Source: Thamnaconus septentrionalis
Lineage: Eukaryota; Chordata; Actinopteri; Tetraodontiformes; Monacanthidae
NCBI GenBank assembly: GCA_009823395.1
Contig: CM020511.1
Location: 20,256,001-20,320,000, forward strand
DNA length: 64,000 bases
Direction of reading: 5' to 3'
The notes under the pieces: model-generated
The model's database searches: none
Seen by the model: only the letters and a program-made list of their open reading frames with translations
What the model was told of the DNA's origin: nothing
Program-made: the position numbers and the translations under genes
Part shown: positions 1-12,479 of the stretch, piece after piece
Numbering within the stretch: position 1 is the stretch's first letter
How the letters are laid out: each line of letters opens with the position of its first letter

Positions 1-242
1 CAGCACCGCCACAACAAGCCAATGAGCTATTTTCCCCCCTTTCCTTTCGTTTCTGTCGACAAAAATAAAACTGACTGAACAGCACATCTGGAATTTTATG
101 CTCACCGGTTCGAATCTACTTATTCCTCTGCCTAATGCAGCGGCATTAGACAAGCAAAGGTCCATTTTTCAACACGGCGTCCCCGGCAGAGGACGGGTTT
201 CACAGTCGCAGGGCAGAGTGAACTGTTTGCAGACGTACGTAC

Positions 243-2588
243 CTCAGTTTTGGTGGTGGTAGGCAGGGAGGAGGGACCGTTTTCAGCCCCCAAGGCACTG
301 GAAGCCCCGATGGGGGAGCTGGGGCCGGAGCCGGGGGCACTGTTAGTGGGCGTCGAGTCTGCGCACAACATCAAAGAGTCGGGGATCAGCGTGCGCACTC
401 GCCCGCGCCGCACGCGGCGAGGCTTGGCAACATAGAGAGCAGCTGCGGCCTCGTCACTGATTACAATGGTCTGCGTTGCATTTAAGTGCAGTGAGCAGGA
501 TAATATTACAGTGCGCCGAACAAATTGCCGATTACCAAACATCTCTGGGGGATTTTTAAAAAAAAAATTAAAAAGGTTTTGGCAGCATTTCAAATAGCAC
601 AAGAACAGGACGCGAGGCTGTTTGAGCGCGTGGCAGCTGAACCAGGCCGCGGCTGGAGGATTTCGCCGGGTCATTTGACGTGGATGACGTACCCATCAGC
701 TCCAGGGCCCTCTTCTTGTAAGGGGTCATAATATTTCCATCTCTTCTCTTGAGCATGGGGCTGCTCCGCCTCTCAGCCACCTTCTGCTTCAGCCTGGATC
801 GTACCTTCAGGTTGGGCTCAGACGCTGGAATGGAAAGAGAGAGAAAATAAATAACAATCGTACACATTTCTTCCTTCAATTCACCGTGTTTGTGTGCTCA
901 AGACGGCGCGCGCGCGGGTTACGAGATCACGCGAGCGCTCGACATTATTTTTACAGTCGCACGGCGCGACTTTTAAACCGGCCCCAGGTGGGGGCGGACT
1001 TTATCAAAGAAAACAGTAACGCCATAAAACGGGGAGCGCACTAAAAGCCAAATGCGAGGGACCATAAATCGGTTGAAAAATAAGCAATGTTGTCATGCTT
1101 TGACATGTAACAATTTCAGTTCCCGCTGAAATCCTGAGTGGGTTTTAGATGAATTAAATGAGTCAGGATCGGGCCCATTTCCACCTCATCTGGACTAAAT
1201 TAGGTTGAGCAACACGCAGGCTCTAAGTGAAATACTCTGCTACCTGCCGCCCTGGTGACCACAGTCTGATACAGTAGCAACAGTTAAACTAACAGAAAAA
1301 CATGGCAGATGTTTCAGGCTCTCCCCAACGCCCCCTTCCTCCTAATGCAAAACAGAGATACACAAACGGCGTCTGAACACACACACACACACACGGCTGG
1401 ACCTGAACAGATCCAGACTAACAAATCCGCTCTGTCAGTCTGAGTAATTGACGTGTTTCTTTTAAGACTTCTGAAATAGTTTTAATGACGGATTAACCAG
1501 AGGTCGAGCGCAATTCGCTCTTTATTTTTATGTCATATGAATCCCGGCCGCTCCGCCGGGTCTCGTTATTTTGTTTTAATGAAATAAAGGTCTTCCGGCT
1601 CTGGAATAAACTGCAACATAAATAGCAAAGGGATGAATAAAACTAAAAGCTGTAATTGCATTTGTTAAAATCTGCATTTAGCTCAAGCAGATTTCGTGAG
1701 TTTGGCTGAGTTTGATTGCAATATTCTGCTCCACACGTGAGCAATTAGTCTCCAAACGAATCACGAACACGGCCAAAGAGGGCATTTGAAGAAAAAAGAG
1801 AAAAAAAGAAGAAGCTGTAATTATATTACAGCGAAGGCCAGGCAGACCCGAGTTTAAAAAGGAAAAACTCCAGTTATTCTGAAAATAGCTTCAAAACTGC
1901 AGGTGGCGCAGGAAGCCGAGTGCAACAGCAGGCCAAGAAGTTGTTTTGAATAATGCAGGAATCCGCCTCTTTTTTGTGAATGCGGGTCATTGTTTTTGCG
2001 CCTGAGCGTCGAGTCGTGTGCCTGTCTGGTCAGAGCCGCAGTGACTCACTAGGTCAACACGCCTCTCGCCGACCTCCCACCAAACCCTTTCTGGATGTGG
2101 GATCCTGCTGCTGACCTCAACACAAATAAACACCGTGGACAGATACGGGCCAGTCTCGGGATTAGAAGGCGGCGGGCAAAAGAAGCTGCATCCCACTTAC
2201 GTAAAAACAAGGGCGTTGCACAACACAATGACCAACCTGCTTCATTTATTTAGTCCCGGATCAATAATTAAATAGGCCCCTTGTTTGCAGTATGCGCAAC
2301 ACTTTTCTAGGTGGGTGCATGTGGGTATATATACATATACCCATATATTTATACATCTCTTTATAAACACTACCAGTCAAAAGTTTGGAAACATCCTATA
2401 AATTGAATGTCTTTTCTTTCATTCTCATCACTATTGACATTGCAGTTTCTCACTGAAGGCATCAAAACTACGTATGAACACACATGGAATTATGTAGGAA
2501 ACAATAAAAGTGTAAAATATTTCAAACACGTTTTATATTTCAATTCTTCAAAATAGCCATCTTTCCATAAAAAAACATACATACATAC

Positions 2589-2624
<36 letters not shown>

Positions 2625-2656
2625 GTACATATATATATATACATACATATATATTC

Positions 2657-2736
<80 letters not shown>

Positions 2737-2741
2737 ATACG

Positions 2742-2789
<48 letters not shown>

Positions 2790-5700
2790 TATACATGTAT
2801 ATATAGCAGGGTAGGTGGAGATGGGAGCGATGATGAGGGCACACACACAGAGGAGCAGTTGGGCCAGATGTTGCTATTTTTGGCCATTGTCAAAAGCGGC
2901 AGAAGCCTCTTCCCTAATACGTGGCTCAGACCTCTAATCCTGTGGGTGTGAGGTAGAATGAGAGGGAGCGAGGGAAGAAGAAAGGAGGCAGGGGGAGATA
3001 AATAGAGAGAAAACGCTGTTGGGAGTCATATGAATGTGCTTCACGCCCCGCTGCCTTGATTGCTTTCTATTTTTACACGCCGCCGCCGCTGCCACCAAGC
3101 TACGCATCCCAATTGGTCGCCACAGGAACGCCAGACAGCAGCAGCAGCAGCAGCAGGAGCAGCAGCCGCAGCAGCAGCAGCAGCAGCACAGGGATATGCG
3201 CTTTCTGGCTAGTGTCAGGTTAGAAAAAAAGAAGAAGCAGCAGTGGTGCGCAGTGCAACAGGAGGCAACAGCAGCAGACACAGGAAATGTCTCGGCCACT
3301 TCTGTTTCTCTGTTAAGTCACGACAGTAGCAGCTTAAAAAAGAATAAACAATAATTCATAATTCATCTGATATTTTGTAAGGACTGTGTCCATTTCAGGC
3401 TATTAGATCTGCAACCTGGACTGAAGGTGGTGAGGAAATTTAAAGGCACAGTGGTTAATATTTAAATGAATTTATTTGGATGAAATGAGTGGGGGGTGAG
3501 GGGGTACAAACAGAATTGTAGTTGGATAGAGACACCAAAAATAGAGAATAAATGTTTTGTTTTCATTCCAGTGGCAGGTTTGCTTGTAAGGAAGCGGCCA
3601 TATTGCAACAGCACAGGTCTACGGTGGCCCAGAAGGTGGAATTGCTCTGGGTTTGATTAGTTTACCCTGATTGTGGGACATCAGAAAACGGGGAGTTTAC
3701 AGTAGCACTGTTTGTAAAGAGCTTTCTTTCCATTAAATGCGACTGAATCTCACACACTGTGCCTGTGTTTTTGCCCTTGGAACTTTTTATATGTTTTTTT
3801 CTATATACAGTGCTCCCTCACTATAACGCGGTTCACCTTTTGCGGCCTCGCTCTTTCACAGATTTTGTTTTGTGTAATTTTGCATGCTTTTTTTTACAGC
3901 GTACAGTATGAACGCGCATTGTGTTCAGCGTCCTGATTGGTTAAAGGACTGTACTTTACTACACCATTGTCAATCAATCTCCTCCGTGCAGTGTCTCCTG
4001 TACAGTACAGAATGCGTTCGGCTAGCCGGATTTACATAAATGTTCATGTTTGTCCTGGCGCCGCTCCGTCAGAGGAACTGTGAAACATAATTTCTTATGT
4101 GTCAAACCTCGTAGATTGATTATTAAAATTAAATTTGTTAAAAATGTTTGGGCTTGAAAACAGGTTTGGTTTCATTTAGAGTGTTTAAATAAGAGAGAAA
4201 TGTGAGAAAATGTTAATGCCTGTCTGAGAAAAGTGTATAAAAGTGTGTGGTTAAGGGGTTTACGGCTTAAAACATGTATAATAATTGTAAAAAATAAAGC
4301 TGATTACTTTGCAGACTTCGCCTGTTGCGGGTTATTTTTAGAACGTATCCCCCGCGATAAACGAGGGACCACTGTATTCAGGAATGAGTTGAGATTGATG
4401 CTGATGATATGCCTACAGTTGAGTTAAAAAAAAAAAAACTAAACTAAACTTTAAGGAGCTTCAATCTGAAGAACTCCTCTTCAAAGGAAGTGGAAATCTT
4501 TGGCCTGATCTTTCCTACGTGACATGTCTGGAGTTTCCACACAAACTGGACCAGACCGGGATTTGAGGGTTTTACCTTTGCGGGATTATTTTTGAAAATC
4601 TTTCCTGCACCTGCTGAATGCACACATTCGTCAAGTGGGTCAAGACCAGAGTGGCTGTTGCACTTCTTACTGCTAAGCTGCGACTATTTCTGTCGCAGAC
4701 TATCTCGTGCCTTCGGTCGGCGCTATTCTCGTCGCTGGAAGCGAAACAAAGAGGATCTGTGCCGGGTAAACAAGTTAATCACGTGAAATTCTTGAAAGTA
4801 CAGAGCGAAAAAAAAAAAACCCAAGGGCACTGCTGCGACTCAGACACCTAAATTAAAAAATAAATAAATACATTTCTTTGTTTTATTTGTATGTTTTGCA
4901 CACTGTCAAATTTTACTGTTCTTGTTGTAATTTTTTAAAACGCTAATGAACAAGAGACTTATCGACCAGCAAACTATAGTCCAAAATACACATCCAGGTC
5001 CAGAGAAAGAAGTGGTGTGGCCCTGTGGCCAAAGGAAGCAGTGGGGAGCGCGGCATGGAGCGTTGGAGTCGTCTACACTTTGTTTGGAGAGAGCTATCTT
5101 TGCTTAAACAAACAGCCGTGTGGAGGTTGAGCCGCCCCGTGCCCGCTCCGACTATGCAACACCTGCCAATCAGCTCTCAGTGACAGCCAGTGGCTCGGGG
5201 AACAACAGCACCTTTGTGCGCTCCCCTCGGGTGCCGAGGCTTCGCAGGACTTTAATGAAGACAGACAGGAAGTGAGGGGGAGGAAGGCCGGAGCAGGAAA
5301 TGACCACATATAGATTCAGGAATCCACAGAGCGAGAAATAGACGGGAGGGAGCGGCGGAGGGAGAGGCTTCCACTGTGGACTCAAGGATGGAACTGTCAC
5401 GTTTGGGAAGCAGACTGAAACTCTATCTGCTTGGTGTTTGGCTTCACAGTAAAAGACAAACAATGGCACTAAAAGCTGCTTCTTTTCTTTTTTCCATCTG
5501 GGCGAGCGCCTCCAAATCCAATATTACACTTGTGAAGCTGCCCCTTGTTTGCTCACGAGACGAGTGCCACCATCCAGACAACTGACAGCCAGCAAATTCC
5601 AAAAAGCTTCTTACAGATTTCTCTCCGCCTAATTAAAGCACTGCCGCTATGTGACATTCATTCCCCAAATATTATTCCTTTAGCCTGATCCCACAATTGT

Positions 5701-8488
5701 TGACACAGCAAGGCGACAGCCCTGTGGCTCGCCCGCTGCAATTGTTTGCCCAGCGTAACACAAAGAGACACGAAAGGGAAAAGAGCGTAATGTAATTTGG
5801 TGACCTCATTGCCGAATTATGAACCTTTTTTTTTTTTTTCTTTTTTTTTTTAGCGTGGCAAGCACTTTTAGTCAGGCAAACCCAAGAGGGCGCGGGGGGA
5901 TTATTCTTATTTACACAGCGATCCCTGAAGGGTTCCTCCGGCTTTAAAACAACAAACCTGAGCTGCTCTCTTGGTGGGAACCTGCGTCTTCTTTCGTAAT
6001 GGCTTTCAGAGCCAACAGCTCCGGAGAAATTAAAGGGTTTTAATTCTGCCATTTACCACTAAACAGTTCAAAGAGGCTCCAGAACGGGTTTATTATTTTA
6101 GCGGAGGGACAAATGAGGTTAACTTTAGAGAGAAAAGGAAAAAAAAACGCCAGCGAGGACATTTCAGTACAAATAACAAGGACTGGCAGGGCGAGAAAAA
6201 GTGAAAACTTGCAGTTTGGCTTTTGGTGGAGTTTCTCTGCTGTGTTAAGGAGAATCCAAACAGTATTAAAGCAGGTTTAAGTTACTTTCCTGGCACGGCG
6301 CTACTTCGTGTGAAATTTTTCAGTTGGGCCCCTTCAGGGATGAACAGGGGTCGGCCGGGGTTACGGCGAGCCTAAGTGATGTTGTTAGAGAGCCGTCGGC
6401 AACCTCAGGAAGAACTTGTGGCGGCGTTGACCTCTGGGGTTAAAGTGGGTCAAACACACACTCGCTGCATTAAAGAAACCAAAAGCGCTGAAAGGGAAAT
6501 TGCGGCCCGCGGGAGATTTACGCGCTCGCTCCGCAAATTTGCATCTTCGTGTGCGTGCGTGCGTGCGTGCGTGCGTGCGTATGCAAAACAGCAGCCGACC
6601 TACCTGTCTTCCTCAAGGGGAAGTCGTCCTTGTTCTCCAGCAGTGACGGCAGAGCGTAGTGGCAGGTAGGGGAGGCGCCGCCCTGCGGGGGGGAGCCTTG
6701 GTCCAGAGACATGTGGTGAGAGGACCTGACCAAGGGCGGGCCACAGAGATTTAAATCTGCCGCTTTGCATCGTTGGATTTGGCAAATTTGAAAATAATAA
6801 TAAAGAAAGTACTCACGAGTACCAGAGCTTTTGGTGGTGAACCACAGAATGATTGACACCGTTGCCGGTCGGGTCCTTGGCGGATTTGCTTAACAGAAAC
6901 TCTTGGAGTTTCTGTTTCACCTCATTACTGGCCACCGCACCTGTGAGACCAAAAGGAGGGAAGCGAAAAGGGATTGAGGTTACCCTAGGGCTCCTGCTGG
7001 CAGAGTGTTTACTCCTCCAAAAAGCAAAGAATAAAAATAAAGAGTTTGAGTTGATTCTGTTGCTGCCTGCACACTTTTCAACCTACTTCCCTGTAGAAAT
7101 CATATAGAAATGCATCAACTATTTTTCTGACAGTCTACAGCCTCCTCCACAGTTGCCGGAACTTGTGTAGAAAGATCGCCCCCTAGTGGCCCTGGATTAC
7201 TTTTTTTTTTTTTTTCTTCTTCAGGCGGGTCAGGTGTTCCTGCACAGTAATGTTTTTTCCCACCGGACCGCTGCAGTTCCAGAGTTCCGTCTCATATTAC
7301 CTGACCTGACAAAGTAATAAATCCCTTCTATTATTAGCTGCAGGGTAAAAACAGCCTTGAAACATTAGACTGGGAGCTATTTCCATCGCTGCTATTGACA
7401 GACATATTTCGTCTGAATTCGAAGCTTAAATGTCAGCAGCTGACCTTATGTCATCTGCTCCTTGTGCTGCTTAGGCAAAGCGTCCATAATCATCGTTATA
7501 TCATAAGATGACTTTATTTCTCTGGTGATGTAACTGAATGATACTACGAAAAAGAGACATTTGTTGCAGAAATGGTTTCAGGGGACTGGTTGTGTTTCAG
7601 CGTCCTCTGTTATTTTATGGTTCATAGTGAGGACAATTATTAATTGCTGTTTGGACATTGCGATTATAAGGCTGAATTAAAAAATGGAGAGGGCCACATC
7701 TTGGACAACAGGAAGGTGGTGGGCTTTACTGAACAAACAGAAACTCTATTTGTTTAGTTTAACCTGGTTTAGTGTCACAGTTTGGATGAAGGTAATTTTG
7801 GCAGTTTCAGATTGTGGTTTTATGAAAAAAAAAAAAAATTAAATAAATAAATAAATAAATAAAAAAGTTATATGAAAAAACTATTAATATCTTGTTCATT
7901 TTAATTAGTGTAGGTATTTAATGTGCGCCAATCCCATTCAAAAGCTATGATGGTGAAATAAACACTAATGAAATCCATCAGTGTGAAGCTAATCTCAGCA
8001 GCAAAGTACCTGTTTAATCAGAACTTGGAGAATACAAAGTGTGGCTCTAGTGCTCTGCTGCAGTCGGGCTAATTGGTTTTAACACACTCAGGCTGGGGTC
8101 AAAGTGCTTTAAAAGTTGTTTTTTTAAAAACCTTATTAAATCTTATCCAGCAAGTGCATTTTGCTCCCGACGTTCCTGTGAGGGCCTCTCTCTGAGCAGA
8201 CGCATTAAATATTCCAATATTCCTAAAGCAGCAGGTAAAGCTGCTGGGCCTCCCTGCTTTGCTTTGCTTTGCTTTGCCCAGGGCTGTGAAATGACTTGTT
8301 CTGTCCCTGATGGTGCTGGGATGGCGGTGATGGTGATGATGATGATGATGATGATGGTGGTGGAGGTGGTGACGAGGTCTTACTCTCTCTGGAGCGCTCC
8401 TTGCCCCTCAGGATCAAGCTGGAGACGTGCTGCTCTCGCCGAGGTTTCTCCGACTCCTTCTCCTGCGGACTCTGCTGCTGCAGCTGCA

Positions 8489-8542
<54 letters not shown>

Positions 8543-9686
8543 GACGACGCTCGTTCTCTGCAATCTCCTGCCGCTGTTTCATGACCTGGAGCTCCTGCTG
8601 GAGCTGAGAAACACGTAAAGTTCAAGTCAACAAAACAAAGCATTCTGACAAATGGCTTTGTTTGCAAATGGCGGCAGATATGGAAGAAATCTGTAGAATA
8701 TTTCTGCTCAGATCTTAAAGTTAAAGTTCCAGTGTGTAAAATCTGGCTTGATTTATGAATTTTTTATATTGGCAAAAGCTTAACACACTGTCCATATATA
8801 CATGAATAAAAGTGTATACTCGCAGTACAATAAAAGTAATTTGGTTTTCATACCCTCAGATCGGTTCTCATATACAGTATATATATATAAGAAGATACAC
8901 AGAGCACACAGTGGAGCTTTAATCTGCTCTATAATGTCTTGCCCGCTACGCAGCGCTCAGTGTTGTGCGACTGTCCTGAAGGTGATGCGTCTCCCTCTGG
9001 TGTGTTCTGGGGCCGTGCAGCCCTGCACTGACCTTGAGGTGTTCCTGGAGCTGCGCCTGGTGCTGACGGGTCAACTTTTCGTGCTGCTTCTGGAACTCGC
9101 TGATTAGTAGCTGCTTTTGGATCTGCTGCTGCTTCTGGATGAGGAGCAGCTCCTGCTGCAGCTGCCTCTCCCACATTCCCGGGTCCGAGCCGGGGCCCAG
9201 CATCCTCAGGTCGGTGCGCAGGTCCAGCGGAGACAAGGGCTCCACAGTCAACGAGATCTCCGGCTTTATGTCCACTGTGGGGGAGGGAGGGTAGGGAGAC
9301 AAGAATAAAAGGGGGATTATTTATAATTCAGAAAGATTAGGAAAATTAGGATTCAAAACTGGATATTGCTGCTTTGATAGGAAGCAATAAAGAATAATGG
9401 GATGTTGAGTTCTGTTTTATTTCCTGTGATCCATTGAAGTCTGCCATCACAGCAGTCTTTGTAAATGCATTAGCAGCATGACAGCAGCACCTACAGGGAG
9501 AACCGAAGGAACAACACTGGGAAACAAGATGCAAGGGAGGGTCGATGCAGTAATTGCATAAATCCTTCCCACCGTCTGATAAATAAACAATCTATGCAAG
9601 TCTTCTGTCTTCACATAACATCGCGGTGAATTCCCCTCTGAGCGTCATAAATCACAGCTGACACAGAGCCTCGTGTACCTGGAACC

Positions 9687-9717
<31 letters not shown>

Positions 9718-9955
9718 TTCAAAAGTTACTTTCTGATTCCTTCCCACATCTCGCTGCTTTAATGCAGCTTTAACGCCGCAGAGGATGTGCATCACTGAGA
9801 GCTGCCTTTGTTTAGTCTTTCTTGTTTTTTCATGACAGCAGCCTCCCCCTTAAGAGAAATTGTCAGGTACAAAGTAAGAGGGCTTCCCTTTGGTCTCTCA
9901 GTTCTATATATAGGAAGTTCCGGCGTGGAGAGGAGCGGAATCCATCCTGGTTGAG

Positions 9956-10001
<46 letters not shown>

Positions 10002-10977
10002 CCATCTCTCTCTGCTCTGCCAGGAAGATCAGCCCAGATCGTGCACTTTCTAGCTTTCTGCATTTGTTTGGTTTTATTTAAAGACTTTCTTCCCACTAAA
10101 TCCATTTGTTGGAAGCAACTTTTTCTTTATCATACGATAAAGTCTTGCTTTTCCAGCGTTTCCAATGCAAAATCCTGGAGGCTTTCAAAAAAAAAAAAAA
10201 AAAAAGGAAAAGACAAAAATCATTGTTGCTATTCTGGCCCTGATGTGACATTCAGAGTCGGGTACACATTGACCAGACTGTATAATGTCCCTCTATTCTC
10301 AGAGCAGAACAGAGGAATATCCAAACCTACTTAAAATTCTAGTGCCTGGGGGGGCGGGGGGGATTTATTGAGCACAATCACGGCTGTAATCTGCTCAAAG
10401 GGGTCACATTTGTGGAGAGCAAACACGGGCTGGGCCGCACTGCGCTACGGCGCCACCTGTTTCTCTTCCTGGAGGTGTGAGAGAGAAGAAGGGAAAAAGG
10501 CGGCGCGCCGCTTCGAAAGAAAAGGACCCTCAAGTCGTTTAAAATAAAAGGCGGTCGGGAGCTGCAGCTTTGAGAGGCTGGAGCAGCTTTAAGCGTGCGG
10601 CTCCCTCCTGTTGGCCGTCGCTCTGAGGCTCCTCCTGCAGCCCAGTGTGTTGTCGTGCAGCCTGCGAGTGCGCGGCGGCGGCGGCGCTGCTGATTATAAA
10701 TAGAAACATAAAAGCAAGTGGCGCAATTCTGGTCTGTGACAACCCCCACACCCTCGAGTATCCACCACCACCACCCTAACTTGCCGCTGCCATGGCAACA
10801 CCGGCTACGTAATTATGTCTCCCCATCCTGCAGATATGGAGCCTCGCCGCGTGTCGACTGCTGCCCACAGCGCCACTGTGACATGTCGGCTATTATATCA
10901 GCCTGTCGGCTCTTATATAAGAGAAGGAGTCCCCAGCCGAGAGGAACAGCGCCCGAGGATCATAAAGAGCCTCAAAC

Positions 10978-11018
<41 letters not shown>

Positions 11019-11087
11019 CAGCGGTTTAGGAGCCAGCTTGTCTTCAAAGAGCGGAGACAGCTAGCAGGAACTCCCGCACTCAACGCT

Positions 11088-11132
<45 letters not shown>

Positions 11133-11300
11133 TTTGAAAAGTCTCTGTTCTAAAAACGGCTCCAGTGGAACCAAAGAGGAGGTCAACAGCTCGGTGGGCA
11201 CCTGTAGAACAGAACCACCTCTCACTGACAGCCAATATTAATCTTGCTTTGTGAGTGCTCCACAAAAAAGGAGGTGGCTGAACCTGCGGTACCCCACACA

Positions 11301-11352
<52 letters not shown>

Positions 11353-12433
11353 CACTACATCCACCCACCTCCCTCCCCTTTGAGAATCAGACGGCCTCGC
11401 CGCCACTTTTGCCTAATGGACCTAAATATAGCAACAAAGAAACATCTTGCTGCCTGGGAGAATTCGCCGGCGTGAGCATATCTCATTAATCTCACATCTC
11501 TCCTCGCACCCCGACTGTGAGTGACATTAAGGATCCCCACTTTGATCAGCGCGGCAAGAGGAGGAGACACCATTAGTAGAAGAAGAAGAAGAAGAAGAAG
11601 AAGAAGAAGAAGAAGAAGAAGAAGAGGAGGAGGAGGAGGAGGAAGAAGAAGGAAACAGGGATATCTCAGACAGCAAGCAAGAGGACAGGATGGAGGAAGA
11701 GGAGGAGCTGGATGGAGGAAGAGCTTCAGCCACCTTTGATAAGAGTGGCAGTGCCATACCCCCACCACAACACACACACACACACACACACACACACTGT
11801 TTGGAGCTGACTGACAACAGACATTTTGCTGTTTTTGAGCAAAATGAAACAGACGCAAAGTTCACCCAAGTCGACGTCCCCAATTGAGTTGTTGGTTATT
11901 TTTGATGCCTTCACGTCCAGCACATCTGGAACCAACAGCACCCCTCCCTCCACCCCGCCGCCATCTCAAACCTGCCATTTCTCTTTTTCAAAAATATTTC
12001 ACAGGCAGAAGAGAGAACACGGAACCACCAACTCCGCCTAAATATAGCTGCTTTTCTGAGCAGGGGTCTTAATATAGATGACGTGTGAGAGACCAGTGAG
12101 GGCCGCCTGCTCAGGTTAATAATAAAAGTGCGGCATCGCATCGGTTTGGCTTCTCTTGGAAACAGTAAAGTTACGGTAACACCAGAGTGCGCGTCATGAT
12201 CCTCAGTCTGAAGCTTTTTCTCCTGTTTTATTCTTTCTCCAGTTGGGTGACACTTTGGTGCCTCCTGATTGGTGGAAAGTGTCTCCGGGCGCTGGTAAAC
12301 AAGAGATTTATGAATGACACGTCCCCAATTTGTTTTTAGCACAAGGCAGTGACAAGCACCCAGTCCCATGCCCAAATTCCTCCCTGGGGGAGAGCCTGCT
12401 GACGGGGGAGACAGGGTGACTCATGGCCTGTTG

Positions 12434-12479
<46 letters not shown>

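Larger units (their letters stand above)
825..6603 (-). other. hdac9: hdac9 intron between coding exons 5 and 6
   Basis: No coding exon was recognised inside. It contains a terminal-inverted-repeat element at 2368, a long (TA)n tract, a CAG-rich stretch near 3136-3187, a degenerate dispersed repeat near 3540-3660 and a Tigger-like element at 3808-4374. Open frames in the (TA)n and CAG-rich parts are repeat artefacts. Confidence 0.7.

Noticed and set aside
2540..2951. Several Tyr-Ile-rich open frames on both strands
   Set aside because: Translations of the (TA)n microsatellite only.
3034..3354. Glutamine-rich open frame in an hdac9 intron
   Set aside because: A CAG-rich intronic stretch with no splice sites joining it to hdac9 and no homology; possible but unsupported as an exon.
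6553..6590. (GTGC)n run next to hdac9 exon 5 as a splicing element
   Set aside because: A simple tetranucleotide repeat just past the donor; no evidence of function.
8264..8618. Plus-strand Leu-, Ala- and Cys-rich frames
   Set aside because: Antisense readings of the hdac9 polyglutamine exon.
243..9274. Assignment as hdac4 or hdac5
   Set aside because: The segment [11 protein letters not shown] plus [13 protein letters not shown] and [10 protein letters not shown] matches HDAC9; the HDAC4 and HDAC5 sequences differ here.
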